A stretch of 64,000 bases of DNA from Yponomeuta sedellus (taxonomy: Eukaryota > Arthropoda > Insecta > Lepidoptera > Yponomeutidae): NCBI GenBank assembly GCA_934045075.1, contig OW203743.1:17169152-17233151 (forward strand), given 5' to 3'. A program made the position numbers and the translations under genes. Below the pieces are notes generated by a model. It saw nothing but the letters and a program-made list of their open reading frames with translations. It made no database searches and had not been told where the DNA came from. Shown here one piece after another: positions 44,153 through 53,903 of this stretch (positions are counted from its first letter, which is position 1; each line of letters begins with the position of its first letter).

Positions 44153-44673
44153 AAACCGGCCAAGTGCGAGTCAGACTCGCGCACCGAGGGTTCCGTACAA
44201 ACCTGTATTATAGACCTGAGTATTTGGTATGAATTTCAATTTAATACCTCTACGCGTTTATGAGGAAATGGGTAGTAAGTTTAAAATTATTAAAAAAAAA
44301 TATATTATGTGATGTAACTAAAAATTTATGGTTTTCGTAATTTTTCCTTTATCTATGTTATAAGACGTCGCTTCGTACCAAATTTCAAGATTCTGAGTTC
44401 ACGGGAAGCACCCTGTAGGTTTTGATTCCCTTGCAAGTGTCGAAAATTTGGGGCATAAACGGCTGTATCTTTTGATTGCGTTGGCTTAGAAGTTTGATTT
44501 TTTCACAGCTACAAGGGACAGTAGACCTGAGTAATTTATATAAATTTCAGCTTCATACCTCCACGCGTTCCTGAGAAAAAGGGTCTTGACAGACGGACGG
44601 ACGGACGGACAGACGGACAACAAAGTGATCCTATAAGGGTTCCGTTTTTTTCTTTTGAGGTACGGAACCCTAA
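44153..44673 (+). repeat. ~520-bp interspersed repeat with inverted ends, nested
   Basis: It starts ACCGGCCAAGTGCGAGTCAG and GGGTTCCGTAC and ends GAGGTACGGAACCCTAAAAA, so GGGTTCCGTAC and GTACGGAACCC face each other at the two sides. A (GGAC)n run is at 44590-44623. It interrupts the repeat that is continuous at 41760-41790 (CAGAAAACTGGATAAAAACG). A minus-strand scrap lies at 51285-51340. Confidence 0.65.
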
Positions 44674-45116
44674 AAACTGGATAAAAACGGATAAGCAGGT
44701 AAATAGTCAGATCTAGTCGATGGGTAAAGTTGTAATGATGAGAAATGTGGGAATAATGTGTGACGTAATTTTAAATATTTGAAAGTGATAGATAGAAAAA
44801 AAATATAAAAATATTGTAAAGAGGCTTGCACCGTTACAAGGCTATACAAAAAAGTGTGTTTTATTGATAAAACACTCTTCAAAAGTAGTCAACTGTCTGT
44901 CGTAGTGTTTAATACACACTATTTAGACTGCATTTGAGGAGTATTTTAAGTACCGTATTTTTTTTTATAAGTACCTAACTTTGTCTGGCCTTTTACTTGC
45001 GATATATTTCATTCTTTTATTATACCTTATTGCTCACGAAAAATATGACAAGACATTACATAAGAAAGAACATTTACAAAGGCGTGCTTATAATTATCTG
45101 AAAAATATTTCTTCCA
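44674..45116. other. Repeat remainder and unrecognised sequence
   Basis: 44674-44776 continues the repeat interrupted at 44153. The rest has no coding signal or known repeat. Confidence 0.4.
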
Positions 45117-45117
45117 G

Positions 45118-45353
45118 CAAACTTTACAGAACTAAAACTTTCGTAAGCACAACACATTGTAGACTTTTAGTCCGGATTTACTTACGGGTGTTGTTATATC
45201 GGAAAAGTCCGACCAGGTTTCGCTCCGATTCGCAGAGCTTAATCATGGTGAGCAGAGACGGAGCTCGCGTCGTCGGTTGCTCGTCTCACACTCCTTTCCG
45301 ATATAACAACACCCGTAAGTAAATCCGGACTAAAAGTCTACAAACTTTACAGA
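45118..45353. repeat. Perfect 49-bp inverted repeat with 89-bp loop
   Basis: 45157-45205 and 45295-45343 are exact reverse complements over 49 bp. The direct repeat CAAACTTTACAGA stands at 45118-45130 and 45341-45353. The left arm plus loop continues a repeat related to 38755-38860 and 19503-19565, so the right arm looks like a copied-back piece. Confidence 0.8.
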
Positions 45354-45529
45354 GTCGGAGAGGTAGCAGAAAGCGGGTCTATAAACATGTACAAAATAAA
45401 CTACAATTCTGTTTAGTTATATCTACTAAACACACGGTTGATGCCATATATCTTTAATAAAAAAATTTTTGCTTTAAATTAATGAATTTATATTCTTCAT
45501 CAAAACTGTTTCTATACCGATTTATGCTC

Positions 45530-45660
45530 ATTTATTACATTTTTACAGTTTTCCGACGTTTCGGCACTTTTACAGGTGCCGTGGTCTCGGATGACTGAGG
45601 TGGTAGGCGTATAGAAACAGTTTTAATTATGTCTAGTGCTCGTGTTAACCTTAGAAAATT
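45530..45660 (+). repeat. Interspersed repeat with CGACGTTTCGG motif
   Basis: TTCCGACGTTTCGGCAC, GTGCCGTGGTCTCGGATGAC and AACAGTTTTAATTATGTCTA. Its end (TTTTAATTATGTCTA, GCTCGTGTTAACCTTAGAAA) is repeated at 61826-61872, directly after the LTR element. A related piece with CGACGTTTCGACGACGTTAC is at 47530-47600. Confidence 0.55.
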
Positions 45661-45786
45661 TATATTCTGTTTGCTTAATGTCAATGTACAATGTAATCCG
45701 CTGCCTTCAGGCAGCGTAGAGAAGAAAAAGGCAACGGGAAATAAAAAACTCCAATCTGCTCGTCTTTTCTCAAGTCATTTCAAACC

Positions 45787-45907
45787 TAATAAGATTAGAA
45801 TATTCTTTATTGTACACTGGAAAAAACAACAAACAAAAAATAATCACGAATTCACATAGTACAATTGGCTACCTTATTGCTAAAAGCAATTTCTTCCAGA
45901 CAACCTA
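45787..45907 (-). repeat. LINE 3' tail (family F)
   Basis: AATAAGATTAGAATATTCTT, GTACAATTGGCTACCTTATT and GAAGA-type start on the minus strand, as in the copies at 48195 and 55828. Confidence 0.6.
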
Positions 45908-46312
45908 TAAATCAGTAGCTAGTGTTGCTACATATTCTTATGATAAGATTCCATGATTGCCATCAATAACTTTAGTAGTTTAGTTTGCTCATTCAGAAAA
46001 CAGTAATCGAATCATAAATTGCCAAAACCATTAACTAGACTGATAAGTCTTCATGCCTCCTGCAGTCAAGCCTGAATCACTTCGGAGGAAGTCGAAGATT
46101 ACACCGGTTTCCATTATGAGGTAGAACTAATTTACCAAAGATTTGGGAAGTTATCAAGATTCTTAAAACCATAACAAATCATAAGGTCATCAATTCGCTT
46201 CGGCTGTACGTGGAAACGCCATACGTAGTGGCTCGGAAGTAAGGGTTATATTAAGGTCAGGATGCTGTACTGGTGTTTGAGGCTGTAAATTATAAAAAAT
46301 GTTCTCATCACT
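45908..46312. other. No recognised feature apart from a small repeat
   Basis: 45915-45985 is the second copy of the segment at 35212-35287. No coding signal. Confidence 0.35.
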
Positions 46313-46447
46313 CAGAATCGCTCGCAGCCCCCGGCTGCCTGAGTGATCTTAAACAATCACGAAGGTTAAGCAACACAGGGCGCGTTCCGTGCATCGATGG
46401 GTAAACCGTCGATGACTAACGCTAGTGGCCTTAGTCATCGACGGTTT
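46313..46447 (+). repeat. 5S-derived SINE, variant head with copied-back hairpin
   Basis: GGCTGCCTGAGTGATCTTAA, CAATCACGAAGGTTAAGCAA and ACAGGGCGCG match the head at 3931 and the 5S box A. At 46403-46419 and 46431-46447 a 17-bp perfect inverted repeat replaces the middle. Confidence 0.7.
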
Positions 46448-46559
46448 ATTATTATAGTTTATTGCACACGAAAATATCATTCAAGAAAATATTTTTCTGT
46501 TCAGTTTCAACTCTCGATCCTATTGGTTTGCAAGTCTAGAAATATATAAGACTAAACTC

Positions 46560-46832
46560 AGTCTGCTGTGTGGTGTCGGCTTAAAGAATAGCACCAATCG
46601 AAATTCTTTCCGCGGGTGTCGTAAAAGGCGACTAAGGGACACAAACCGGGGGGTGGGCAGCAGCGCCCCCTGCAGTACAATGCCACCAATCTGCGATCCC
46701 CAACCCGCATGCCCAGCGTGGGGATTATGGGCATTAACCCCCAATGATGGTATAAGACAGGGCGTTATGGCCATCATCAGCCGAGGGCTATGTCCAGCAG
46801 TGGACTACATAATATAACCTGAAGAAGAAGAA
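46560..46832 (+). repeat. LINE-like 3' fragment (family E)
   Basis: CTGTGTGGTGTCGGCTTAAA, GGTGTCGTAAAAGGCGACTA, ACCCGCATGCCCAGCGTGGG and GGGCTATGTCCAGCAGTGGA. It is the longest form and agrees with 52336-52590 from the first base on, so CTGTGTGGTG is a shared left end. It lies about 100 bp before exon 3. Confidence 0.65.
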
Positions 46833-46930
46833 GAACTCAGTCTGCTTCCAGTCTGAACACTTGCAACCCCTTGCTCACTAATCTCAACTCTCAAGAGTAA
46901 AAAATAACACTCAAAATCGCTCGCCCGCAG

Positions 46931-47058
46931 GTCTTGGCACGCACGGGCTGACAGCGGACCAGACGGGCGCGCTGATCTCGCTGCACGTCGCCATGAAGAA
47001 CGAGCTGCAGAGACACATTGAGGTCTACAAACAGGCACAGCATAAGCTGGAAGAACTG
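46931..47058 (+). CDS. Third coding exon of the unrecognised gene
   Basis: The acceptor CGCTCGCCCGCAG ends at 46930 and the donor GTAAGG starts at 47059. With the split Gly codon it adds residues about 158-200: THGLTADQTGALISLHVAM followed by the helical KNELQRHIEVYKQAQHKLEE. The heptad-like pattern of Leu, Ile and Val suggests a coiled-coil or helical bundle. It ends on a complete codon (phase 0). Confidence 0.85.
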
Positions 47059-47100
47059 GTAAGGTCCCTTCATCAATCATCATCACGATCAAAATCATGG

Positions 47101-47465
47101 GAAGCGCTCGTGGCCTAGTCGAACCGAGTGATTGGAAAAAATCACTCGAGTTAAACACCAACAGGTGCGGTCAGGTGCAGGATGGGTGACCGTCCGTGAC
47201 TACCGCTAGTGGCATTTTTCCGAACGCTTTCGTGCTTCGTAAGGCACGCTAAGCCGTAGGTGTCGGCTGTCATGAAATGGCAGTCGTTAAGCCATGTCAG
47301 AGGCCTTATAGGCGGTTTGATAACTTCTGACAGTAAGGCCCGCCACTGCCTTACAATCCTCCACCAACCCGGACTTGGCCCCCGTGGTTGAGTATGGCCT
47401 AACCTTCCTGCGATGCAGAAAGAGACCCGTGCCCCAACAGTGGGGACATACAAGGTTTGATATCG
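47101..47465 (+). repeat. 5S-derived SINE, full length, in intron 3
   Basis: The copy starts 43 bp after the exon 3 donor: GAAGCGCTCGTGGCCTAGTC, GAGTTAAACACCAACAGG, CAGGATGGGTGACCGTCCGT, the middle, and GGTTTGATATCG at the end. It fills over half of the 666-bp intron. Confidence 0.9.
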
Positions 47466-47724
47466 TATATCTTAATCTACAGTTGGAATATTTTCGGGCC
47501 TTAATCGCGTAGTAATTTATTTCTATTTTTCCTCGACGTTTCGACGACGTTACAGTCATCGTGGTCACGGGAAGACTGATGGCTGGCACCCGTTCGCATC
47601 TTCGGCTGATGATGTTTCAGACTACCCTCAATCCCCGAAAATATTCTTACTATGTGTTCAAGTCGCGAAAGTTTAAAATATGTTATATCTTAATCTATTT
47701 ATCCACACACCTCTTTCCCCACAG

Positions 47725-47975
47725 TCTCCAGTCACCATAACCCAGGACCCGGCCTCCTCTTCGCACCAGCGCCTTCTCTCCCTAGCGCTGGGCGACGTGG
47801 AGAGGCGTCTGATAGACAACAAGTCGCTGCTGACCATCGTGGACAAGCCAGCGCTGCAGCAGCTACCGGCGCTGGTAGCCTCCTTGGCTGCCAGGGTGGA
47901 GAGCGACAAGGCCGTGTTGGCCTGCGTGGGCCAGGTCAAGCGAGCCGACGTGAACCTGGACTTGAGCGATACGAG
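47725..47975 (+). CDS. Fourth coding exon of the unrecognised gene
   Basis: The acceptor CTCTTTCCCCACAG ends at 47724 and the donor GTGAGG starts at 47976. It adds residues about 201-284: SPVTITQDPASSSHQRLLSL, then VERRLIDNKSLLTIVDKPAL, LVASLAARVESDKAVLACVG and KRADVNLDLSD. The exon is rich in Leu and Ala, helical, and GC-rich at third positions. It ends with two bases of an Arg codon completed in exon 5. Confidence 0.85.
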
Positions 47976-48059
47976 GTGAGGCTCTTATGACAATTTGCGA
48001 CGAACGAAACTAGCATGACTGTGTAACGTAACTCCGGTTCTTATGTCATATATAAGCAG

Positions 48060-48185
48060 CGTTCGCTAATTGTGAAGGAAAACATCGCGAGGAAACCTGA
48101 GCGCGTGAGGTGTCGACATTTCTAGGCGGTCAAAATTGTCAATCCGTGACGGGCACGCGTGGTAATTAAGTAAATTTTAGATAAG
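48060..48185 (+). repeat. Family D SINE tail scrap
   Basis: CGCTAATTGTGAAGGAAAAC, ATCGCGAGGAAACCTGAGCG and GGGCACGCGTGGTAATTAAG are diverged pieces of the family D tail. Confidence 0.5.
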
Positions 48186-48194
48186 ATAAGAATA

Positions 48195-48272
48195 TTCTTT
48201 ATGGTACACAAGGAAAAAAAAGATACAGTACAATTGGCGGCCTTATTGCTTAGAGTAATTTCTTCCAGACAA
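48195..48272 (-). repeat. LINE 3' tail (family F)
   Basis: GAATATTCTTTATGGTACAC, GTACAATTGGCGGCCTTATT and AATTTCTTCCAGACAACC, reversed relative to the copy at 41942. Confidence 0.65.
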
Positions 48273-48446
48273 CCCGCGATGGAGAGTTGCTGAAGGAAAT
48301 GTGAGACGGGTAGTTTTTACTTAATAATATTAGTCAATATTAACTCTCTGAAAGAATGCACGCATTGGGATCCGTATAGGCTGCATTTTAAGCCGCCTTA
48401 CTTAACATTACTTTCAGCTCCATTTTTATTAACTTGAAGGTCTCGT

Positions 48447-48597
48447 CTTGATAACTTCTGACAGTAAGGCCCGCCACTGTCTTACAATCCTCCACCGATC
48501 CGGACTTGGACCCCGTGGTAGAGTGTAGCTTAACCTTCCTGCGATACAAGTACAGACCCGTGCCCCAGCAGTGGGGACATACAAGGGTTGATATCAA
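48447..48597 (+). repeat. 5S-derived SINE, short 3' form
   Basis: From CTTGATAACTTCTGACAGTA to AAGGGTTGATATCA. It shares the left boundary with the copies at 1185 and 18291. Confidence 0.75.
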
Positions 48598-48790
48598 CCA
48601 CGTTTAATGCGTACATGTCTACACTCCAAATAAACTATAGCTTACGCTACACTGAATCGTAGAATCCATTTAATTATTTTGGTATGGTTTATGTAATTTT
48701 ATATAAATTTCTAACGTTGAATTCCTAATTTGAATATTTATAAATTTCACCGACTGCCCGTCTCTAATTTCTTTCTTGTCTCCGTCTATG

Positions 48791-49012
48791 GTTGCCTGCA
48801 AGAAATTGCTTTTAGTAATAATTTCTGTTACTATATTTTTATATAATTTGCTATCGGCAAGCTGAAGACAGGGCGCTATGGCGCTCACTAGGGTAGGGCT
48901 ATATCCAGTAGTGGACTAGTACAGCCTGACGACGACGAAGACCACGATATAATTTCTGTTACTGTAATTGCCGTGTACAAGTGTATAATGAAGAATATTC
49001 TATCTATCTAAA
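48791..49012 (+). repeat. Family F LINE tail split by a family E fragment
   Basis: Family F runs to 48832, then resumes at 48949 and ends GAAGAATATTCTATCTATC. The inserted 48833-48948 holds the family E end (GCTATATCCAGTAGTGGACT). ATAATTTCTGTTACT occurs at 48818-48832 and 48949-48963 as a 15-bp target duplication. Confidence 0.75.
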
Positions 49013-50483
49013 TCCACTGTTATAGCATCAATCAGGTGATTGGAGAGGAGAGGAGATTGGTTTTACGATTACTGATGATTTACGGAAGTCATGTGTCTCT
49101 ACCTACCTGATTACGGATTGAAGGCGTAACCCAAGAATAATTACCTGATCTAACGTCAAGCTCACTGAACTAATAATGGAGAATCTTCCAGATATATTAT
49201 TACTACTGGCACCTACTGATTACTACGCAATTACTACCGACGGCGCAAAAAAGGAAGACGATGTGTTTACCGCACGCTTAGCGTTATTGTGTGTTTGAGT
49301 GCTCATCGGGTTTCCTCTTCCTAAGCTAAGATTGGCATCAAAATATTAAATCAAAAATTTCAATCCCCATTTACATCACGTTCGACTTCTCCTTTTGTAG
49401 TCCCTGATCACTTCACAGAATAACATATTTTAAATTTTCTGAATTTATAAATTTTCTGTATCATAAGCATATAAGCGTTTTAAACGTATTAGTTAAAACA
49501 AATGCTAATATTTACCGGTTAATTGATGACTCTTTAAAAAAGCTTGTTTTGTAGAATTTTAAACGATCAGACAAAACACTTTTTGTGATATTTCAAAGTC
49601 AAAACTCTACAGGTTAAAGAATCCATGCAACTACCATCATTAATGTTGACTGATAGAAAATGCTATCTAGTAGTAAGTCCACCTTTGTACATGTTATGTA
49701 ATGATCAAGAATTTAATTATCATATTTTTTGCAACTATGCCCGGACCAAATGTTAAAAAGAAGTCTCCGTCCATTAGCATCTTACAAACTGAATGTATCT
49801 CAAACATATCTTTCAATCATGATCACTGTATATATAAACTAGCTACTTATTTCACAACAACAGTTATTTTTCAATTTGCTTCACTTCACTTCCTAGTAGT
49901 TTTCTTCTTCTTTTTTTCTGAGAATATGATTAACCGTTACTTAAAATTCTTATTTTAATTTAGCTCACAAGTTAAAATAACACTTATGTATCTCTGTCTA
50001 TAATAATCTTTATATAATCATTATGTATTCACTGTCTTTGTTACTTTTAGTTTTTACTATATCTCGGTGTAAAGTTATGTTAAAAGACATGTATCTCTAG
50101 GGCTGCATATAAAACAGTTGTATTACTAGTGTTCACACGAATTAACTTCTCACTACAACAACAGTGGTCATGATGTAAACGAGCATGTGAGATTACCATC
50201 AAATGTAGCATATTTTTAGAAAACATCCTTTGAGGAAACGACGCAGAGTTATAATTGCATTTTAAATAGTTTATGAATGCTAATCGTGGAAGGAATTAAC
50301 TCAAACGTTTGGCTTAAGCGTTGAGTTGTGCAACTTCCGTCAGTCGAGGAGGTAGGAACGCGATTATGTCGTGTAGAAATTAAGAGCAGTTTATAATCAT
50401 AACATTATCCACATAATCGAACTGAGAGTCCCCTCCCAGAAATTCGTAGATAATTTAAAAAAACTTGTTTGCATTAATTAAAA
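49013..50483. other. No recognised gene; AT-rich intron
   Basis: Only a LINE-tail-like scrap at 49655-49700 (ATGCTATCTAGTAGTAAGTC). The frame at 49701-49958 has no motif that I recognise and no coding-like codon use. Confidence 0.4.
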
Positions 50484-50493
50484 AGTGAAAATT

Positions 50494-50652
50494 CAAAAAC
50501 CTATTTAGAGCCTAAAAATTCCACCCATGCCGGGATTCGAACCCGCGACCTCTGGCTATCCGTGCCAGCGCTCCTTCCAACTGAGCTAATGGGCGTCTCA
50601 CCGGCATTAATGAAATTTCGAACCTCTTTACAATAATCTCTGTATTACGTAC
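50494..50652 (-). repeat. tRNA-Ile SINE (family A), monomer
   Basis: The copy is flanked by AGTGAAAATT at 50484-50493 and 50653-50662. The minus strand starts CTGTACGTAATACAGAG, has the tRNA-Ile-like head at about 50523-50597 and ends in the terminal tail. Like 39655, it begins near CTGTACGTAATACAG, a recurrent 5' end. Confidence 0.85.
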
Positions 50653-50894
50653 AGTGAAAATTACTTTGCAAAATACCGCCAAAAATCCCTCAAGCACCAT
50701 GCGGTTAGTTAATGCACCGCACTCCCTCCCCCTTTTTAAGCAGAAGCAAGACACGAACACACCACCACCGAAACTTGTTTGTTTTCTAAGTTCCGAACGG
50801 TTACGTATTTGTAAAGCAATACCACTCGCTGTGCGAAGGAAAACATCGTGAGGAAAGCTGCCTGTCAGAGGTACTTACCTAACTCGAGGCTCAG

Positions 50895-51255
50895 AGCGGT
50901 GGTAGCGGAGCGGTGTAGAACGCCGGCTTCTCAATCGGGAGGTCGTGGGTTCGAACCCCGGCATGTACTTACAATGACTTTGTTTTCTAAGTTATGTACA
51001 TTTGTGAAATTATAGTGGCAATACTACTCGCTGACGGTGAAAGAAAACATCGTAAGGAAACCCTAGTGTCTGAGGTGTTAGCGTACCTCAGCGCTTGCTA
51101 CGTACAATGGCCCAACTATGAGGCTAAGTGCGGAAATCTCAGGTCTAACTAACTAACTCGAGGCTCGTAGTGCTAATCTACATGCGTGGTAATTAAGTCG
51201 ATTTCTCTTTCTGAGAGAAGCCCCGTGCCCTGTAGTGGGGCGTTTATAGGCTACA
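50895..51255 (+). repeat. tRNA-derived SINE (family D), full length
   Basis: The head is GGTGGTAGCGGAGCGGTGTA with GGTTCGAACCCCGGCATG. The body has ACTTTGTTTTCTAAGTTATG and GGCAATACTACTCGCTGA, and the tail AACTATGAGGCTAAGTGCGG, ending with CTGAGAGAAGCCCCGTGCCC. Confidence 0.8.
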
Positions 51256-51284
51256 TAAAAAAGTAATATTCCATTGTTTTCGTT

Positions 51285-51345
51285 ACGGAACCCTCAGTGC
51301 GTGAGTTCGACTAGCACTTGGCCGTTTTATATAGAGAGTGATAGA
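51285..51345 (-). repeat. Scrap of the 44153-type repeat
   Basis: The minus strand reads ACGGCCAAGTGCTAGTCGAA and GAGGGTTCCGTAAC. Confidence 0.6.
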
Positions 51346-51469
51346 GATAAACTTTCCATTTAATTTGGAAATCTAAATGGTTTACCCACTATTTCGATCA
51401 CTAACAATATGATCTGTGTTTTGCTTCTGGTTTGTTTTTGTATCGTATATAATAATTTATTTATTTTAT

Positions 51470-51672
51470 TTTTTATTTATAAAAATATTCATGGACATAT
51501 TACACAGATCTCGTTAGCCCTAAATAAATGACTCGTGTTATAGGTGCTAACACGACGATAGATTCATACAATAAATACATAGATAACGTCCAAGACCCGA
51601 GACAAACTAGAAAAGTTCGTTTCCTAGTTTGACCCGGCCGGGGATCGAACCCGAGACCTTCGGTCTTACGGT
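51470..51672 (-). repeat. tRNA-derived SINE (family B), head truncated
   Basis: The minus strand starts inside the head (CCGTAAGACCGAAGGTCTCG, GGTTCGATCCCCGGCCGGG) and continues through CAGATCTCGTTAGCC-type tail sequence to 51470. Confidence 0.75.
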
Positions 51673-52335
51673 TTTTATATCAACATGTTTATGTTGTTTT
51701 TAGTACCTATTGTGTTGTTAAATAAAAATTTTAATCTATCGCTCTCTCTATCTAATCTACTGCTAGCAACTGTCAATTGTCCTAAATTCATGCAAAATAA
51801 CCGACAAACTACCGTAATAGTTTTTGCCGTATGCATTCTGCAGTGTTGCATTCTGTAAAATCCAGCTCCAGAATTTATTTTTTACTTAGAGTTTCAGATC
51901 AGTGGATGGATTCCATTTAATGGAATCTTTTGAGAAACCAAATCTCGTACTTTCTCAAGCTCTTAAGTCGACATGAATAGTGTTCAAAACCCATTGTGTC
52001 GTGAGGAAAACCGTTGAAGACAGGTTTTCTTGGCTTTCCCCTATATCTTTGAAGATGGAAATGCTTCGAACAATGGCTTTCATATTCGTCTATGAATTAT
52101 TTATTTTATTATGTTTTACCGTGGCATAATGCACTTTCGGATGTCCGTTCAAGGGAACTTAATCTTAAACACGCTTGTAACAGAGCGCAGTATTCACTGA
52201 AAGTTGTATCGAAGAAGATTTTCATTTCAGAGAACTTGACATAAGTATTGACTCTACATCATAACAGTGTTGACTTTTGCTATCTGCTGTAAGTAGACAT
52301 ACAAATACAAGCATTACGTATGCTCACGTTTGTAT
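51673..52335. other. No recognised feature
   Basis: No repeat or coding signal. Confidence 0.35.
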
Positions 52336-52590
52336 TGCTGTGTGGTGTCGGCCTAGAGAATAGCACCAACCCAATTCTTCCCGCGGGTGTCGTAAAAGGC
52401 GACTAAGGGATACAAACCGGGGGGTGGGCAGCAGCGCCCCCTGCAGTACAATTCCACCAAACTGCGATCCCCAAACCGCATGCCCAGCGTGGGGATTATG
52501 GGCATTACCCCCTATGATAGCACAACGTGGCGCTCTTTAGGGGAGGGCTATGTCCAGCAGTGGACTAGTATAGCCTGAAGTAGAAGAAGA
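52336..52590 (+). repeat. LINE-like 3' fragment (family E)
   Basis: Same left end (CTGTGTGGTGTCGGCC) and nearly the same body as 46560; ends GGACTAGTATAGCCTGAAGT. Confidence 0.65.
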
Positions 52591-52771
52591 AACCAAAGTC
52601 ATTAGCACACACCGGGCTTCATACTCTGCATGCAACTTTACGTAAAGTTTTTTGTTAAGAAATGGGCTCTCTCTTAACCTCTACCTAGACCAAGGGTTAA
52701 GATGAGGTCTATGGACCGAGTTTGCACAGAAGATAATTCAGAAAAATAATGTTAAAAAAATACGTAAAGGT

Positions 52772-52982
52772 TAAAAACCTATTTAGGGGCTAAAAATTTC
52801 ACCCATGCCGGGATTCGAACCCGCAACCTCTGGCTATCCGTGCCAGCGCTCTACCAATTGAGCCAATGGGCGACTCACGGCATCAGTGAAATTTCGAACC
52901 TCTTTATACTATTCTCTGTATTACGTACAGGCAGCGACATCTGACTTAAGCAAATTGCATTACTTACAACCCCGACTACCTG
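52772..52982 (-). repeat. tRNA-Ile SINE (family A), 5'-truncated
   Basis: The copy is flanked by TACGTAAAGGT at 52761-52771 and 52983-52993. The minus strand starts in the linker (GTAGTCGGGGTTGTAAGTAA), has the tRNA-Ile-like head at about 52799-52874 and ends AGCCCCTAAATAGGTTTTT. Confidence 0.85.
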
Positions 52983-52993
52983 TACGTAAAGGT

Positions 52994-53624
52994 ACCAAAA
53001 GGTACAATTTGGTCTTTTGTTTGTCTAACTACCAGCTAATTTAATTTCGTGCGTTTGGATAGAATTAGTGTGAAATACGATAATGAAACAAAATAGCTTA
53101 GCACATTAAGCCTTGCTTTAGATATGGTTTGCGAAATCCTTGGACCAAATTTTCTGTATGCATGCCATGCCTAATTAAAGTTCCACACATAACAGAGATA
53201 AGTGGCCACTTGCACCAATGTTTTTGCTAAACTTCAGTTTAATAGGTGCGATAAAATTAAGTTAAATATTTTATAAATTGGTTCATTCAATTCTGGCTTT
53301 GCAGAATAAAAATTTCGCCATTTTATAGTTTATATTACCGCATGTCCATAAAATAAATCGTACAATAATTGATACATTTTTTTGGATGAAATCAGCATTA
53401 TGAATAAGTATATTTTTCGAGTATTAAAACTAAACAAAGTAAGATGTAACTTTGCCAATATAAACCAGCATTTCTGAATTATCAATATCAGGAAATTTAA
53501 ACTAGAGTTCGGTATTTCTTTAATCAATGAGATAAATATAACCTAGAATTAAAACAAAATAGACATAGATGAAAATCACTTACTAATATATGGATATTAA
53601 GACATTTTTTAAAGTAGCCTATAT
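52994..53624. other. No recognised feature
   Basis: AT-rich intron sequence. Confidence 0.35.
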
Positions 53625-53903
53625 ACATCCCACTGCAGGGCACAGGCCTTCTATCAGAAGAGAGAATAAAGCTTTAATTTCCATGTGTGTCTACCTCGGA
53701 TCAGCAATTTCAAGCGCTGAAGTTGTTGGACACCACAGACAGATTTCCTCACGATGGTTTCCTTCACCGTCAGCGAGTGGTATTGCTACTATAACTTCAC
53801 AAATGTACATAATTTAGAAAAAAAAGTCATTAGCACATGCTGGGATTCAAACCTACGATTTCCAATATAGAAGCCTTTGTTTTACCGCTCCGCTACGACC
53901 ACT
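53625..53903 (-). repeat. tRNA-derived SINE (family D), full length, diverged
   Basis: The minus strand has GTGGTCGTAGCGGAGCGGTA, a degraded B box (GGTTTGAATCCCAGCATG), ATGACTTTTTTTTCTAAATT, GTAGCAATACCACTCGCTGA, and ends AGGCCTGTGCCCTGCAGTGG. Confidence 0.7.

Noticed and set aside
45629..45859. 76-codon frame after the 45530 repeat
   Set aside because: It starts inside a repeat and ends in a LINE tail, with no motif or splice support.
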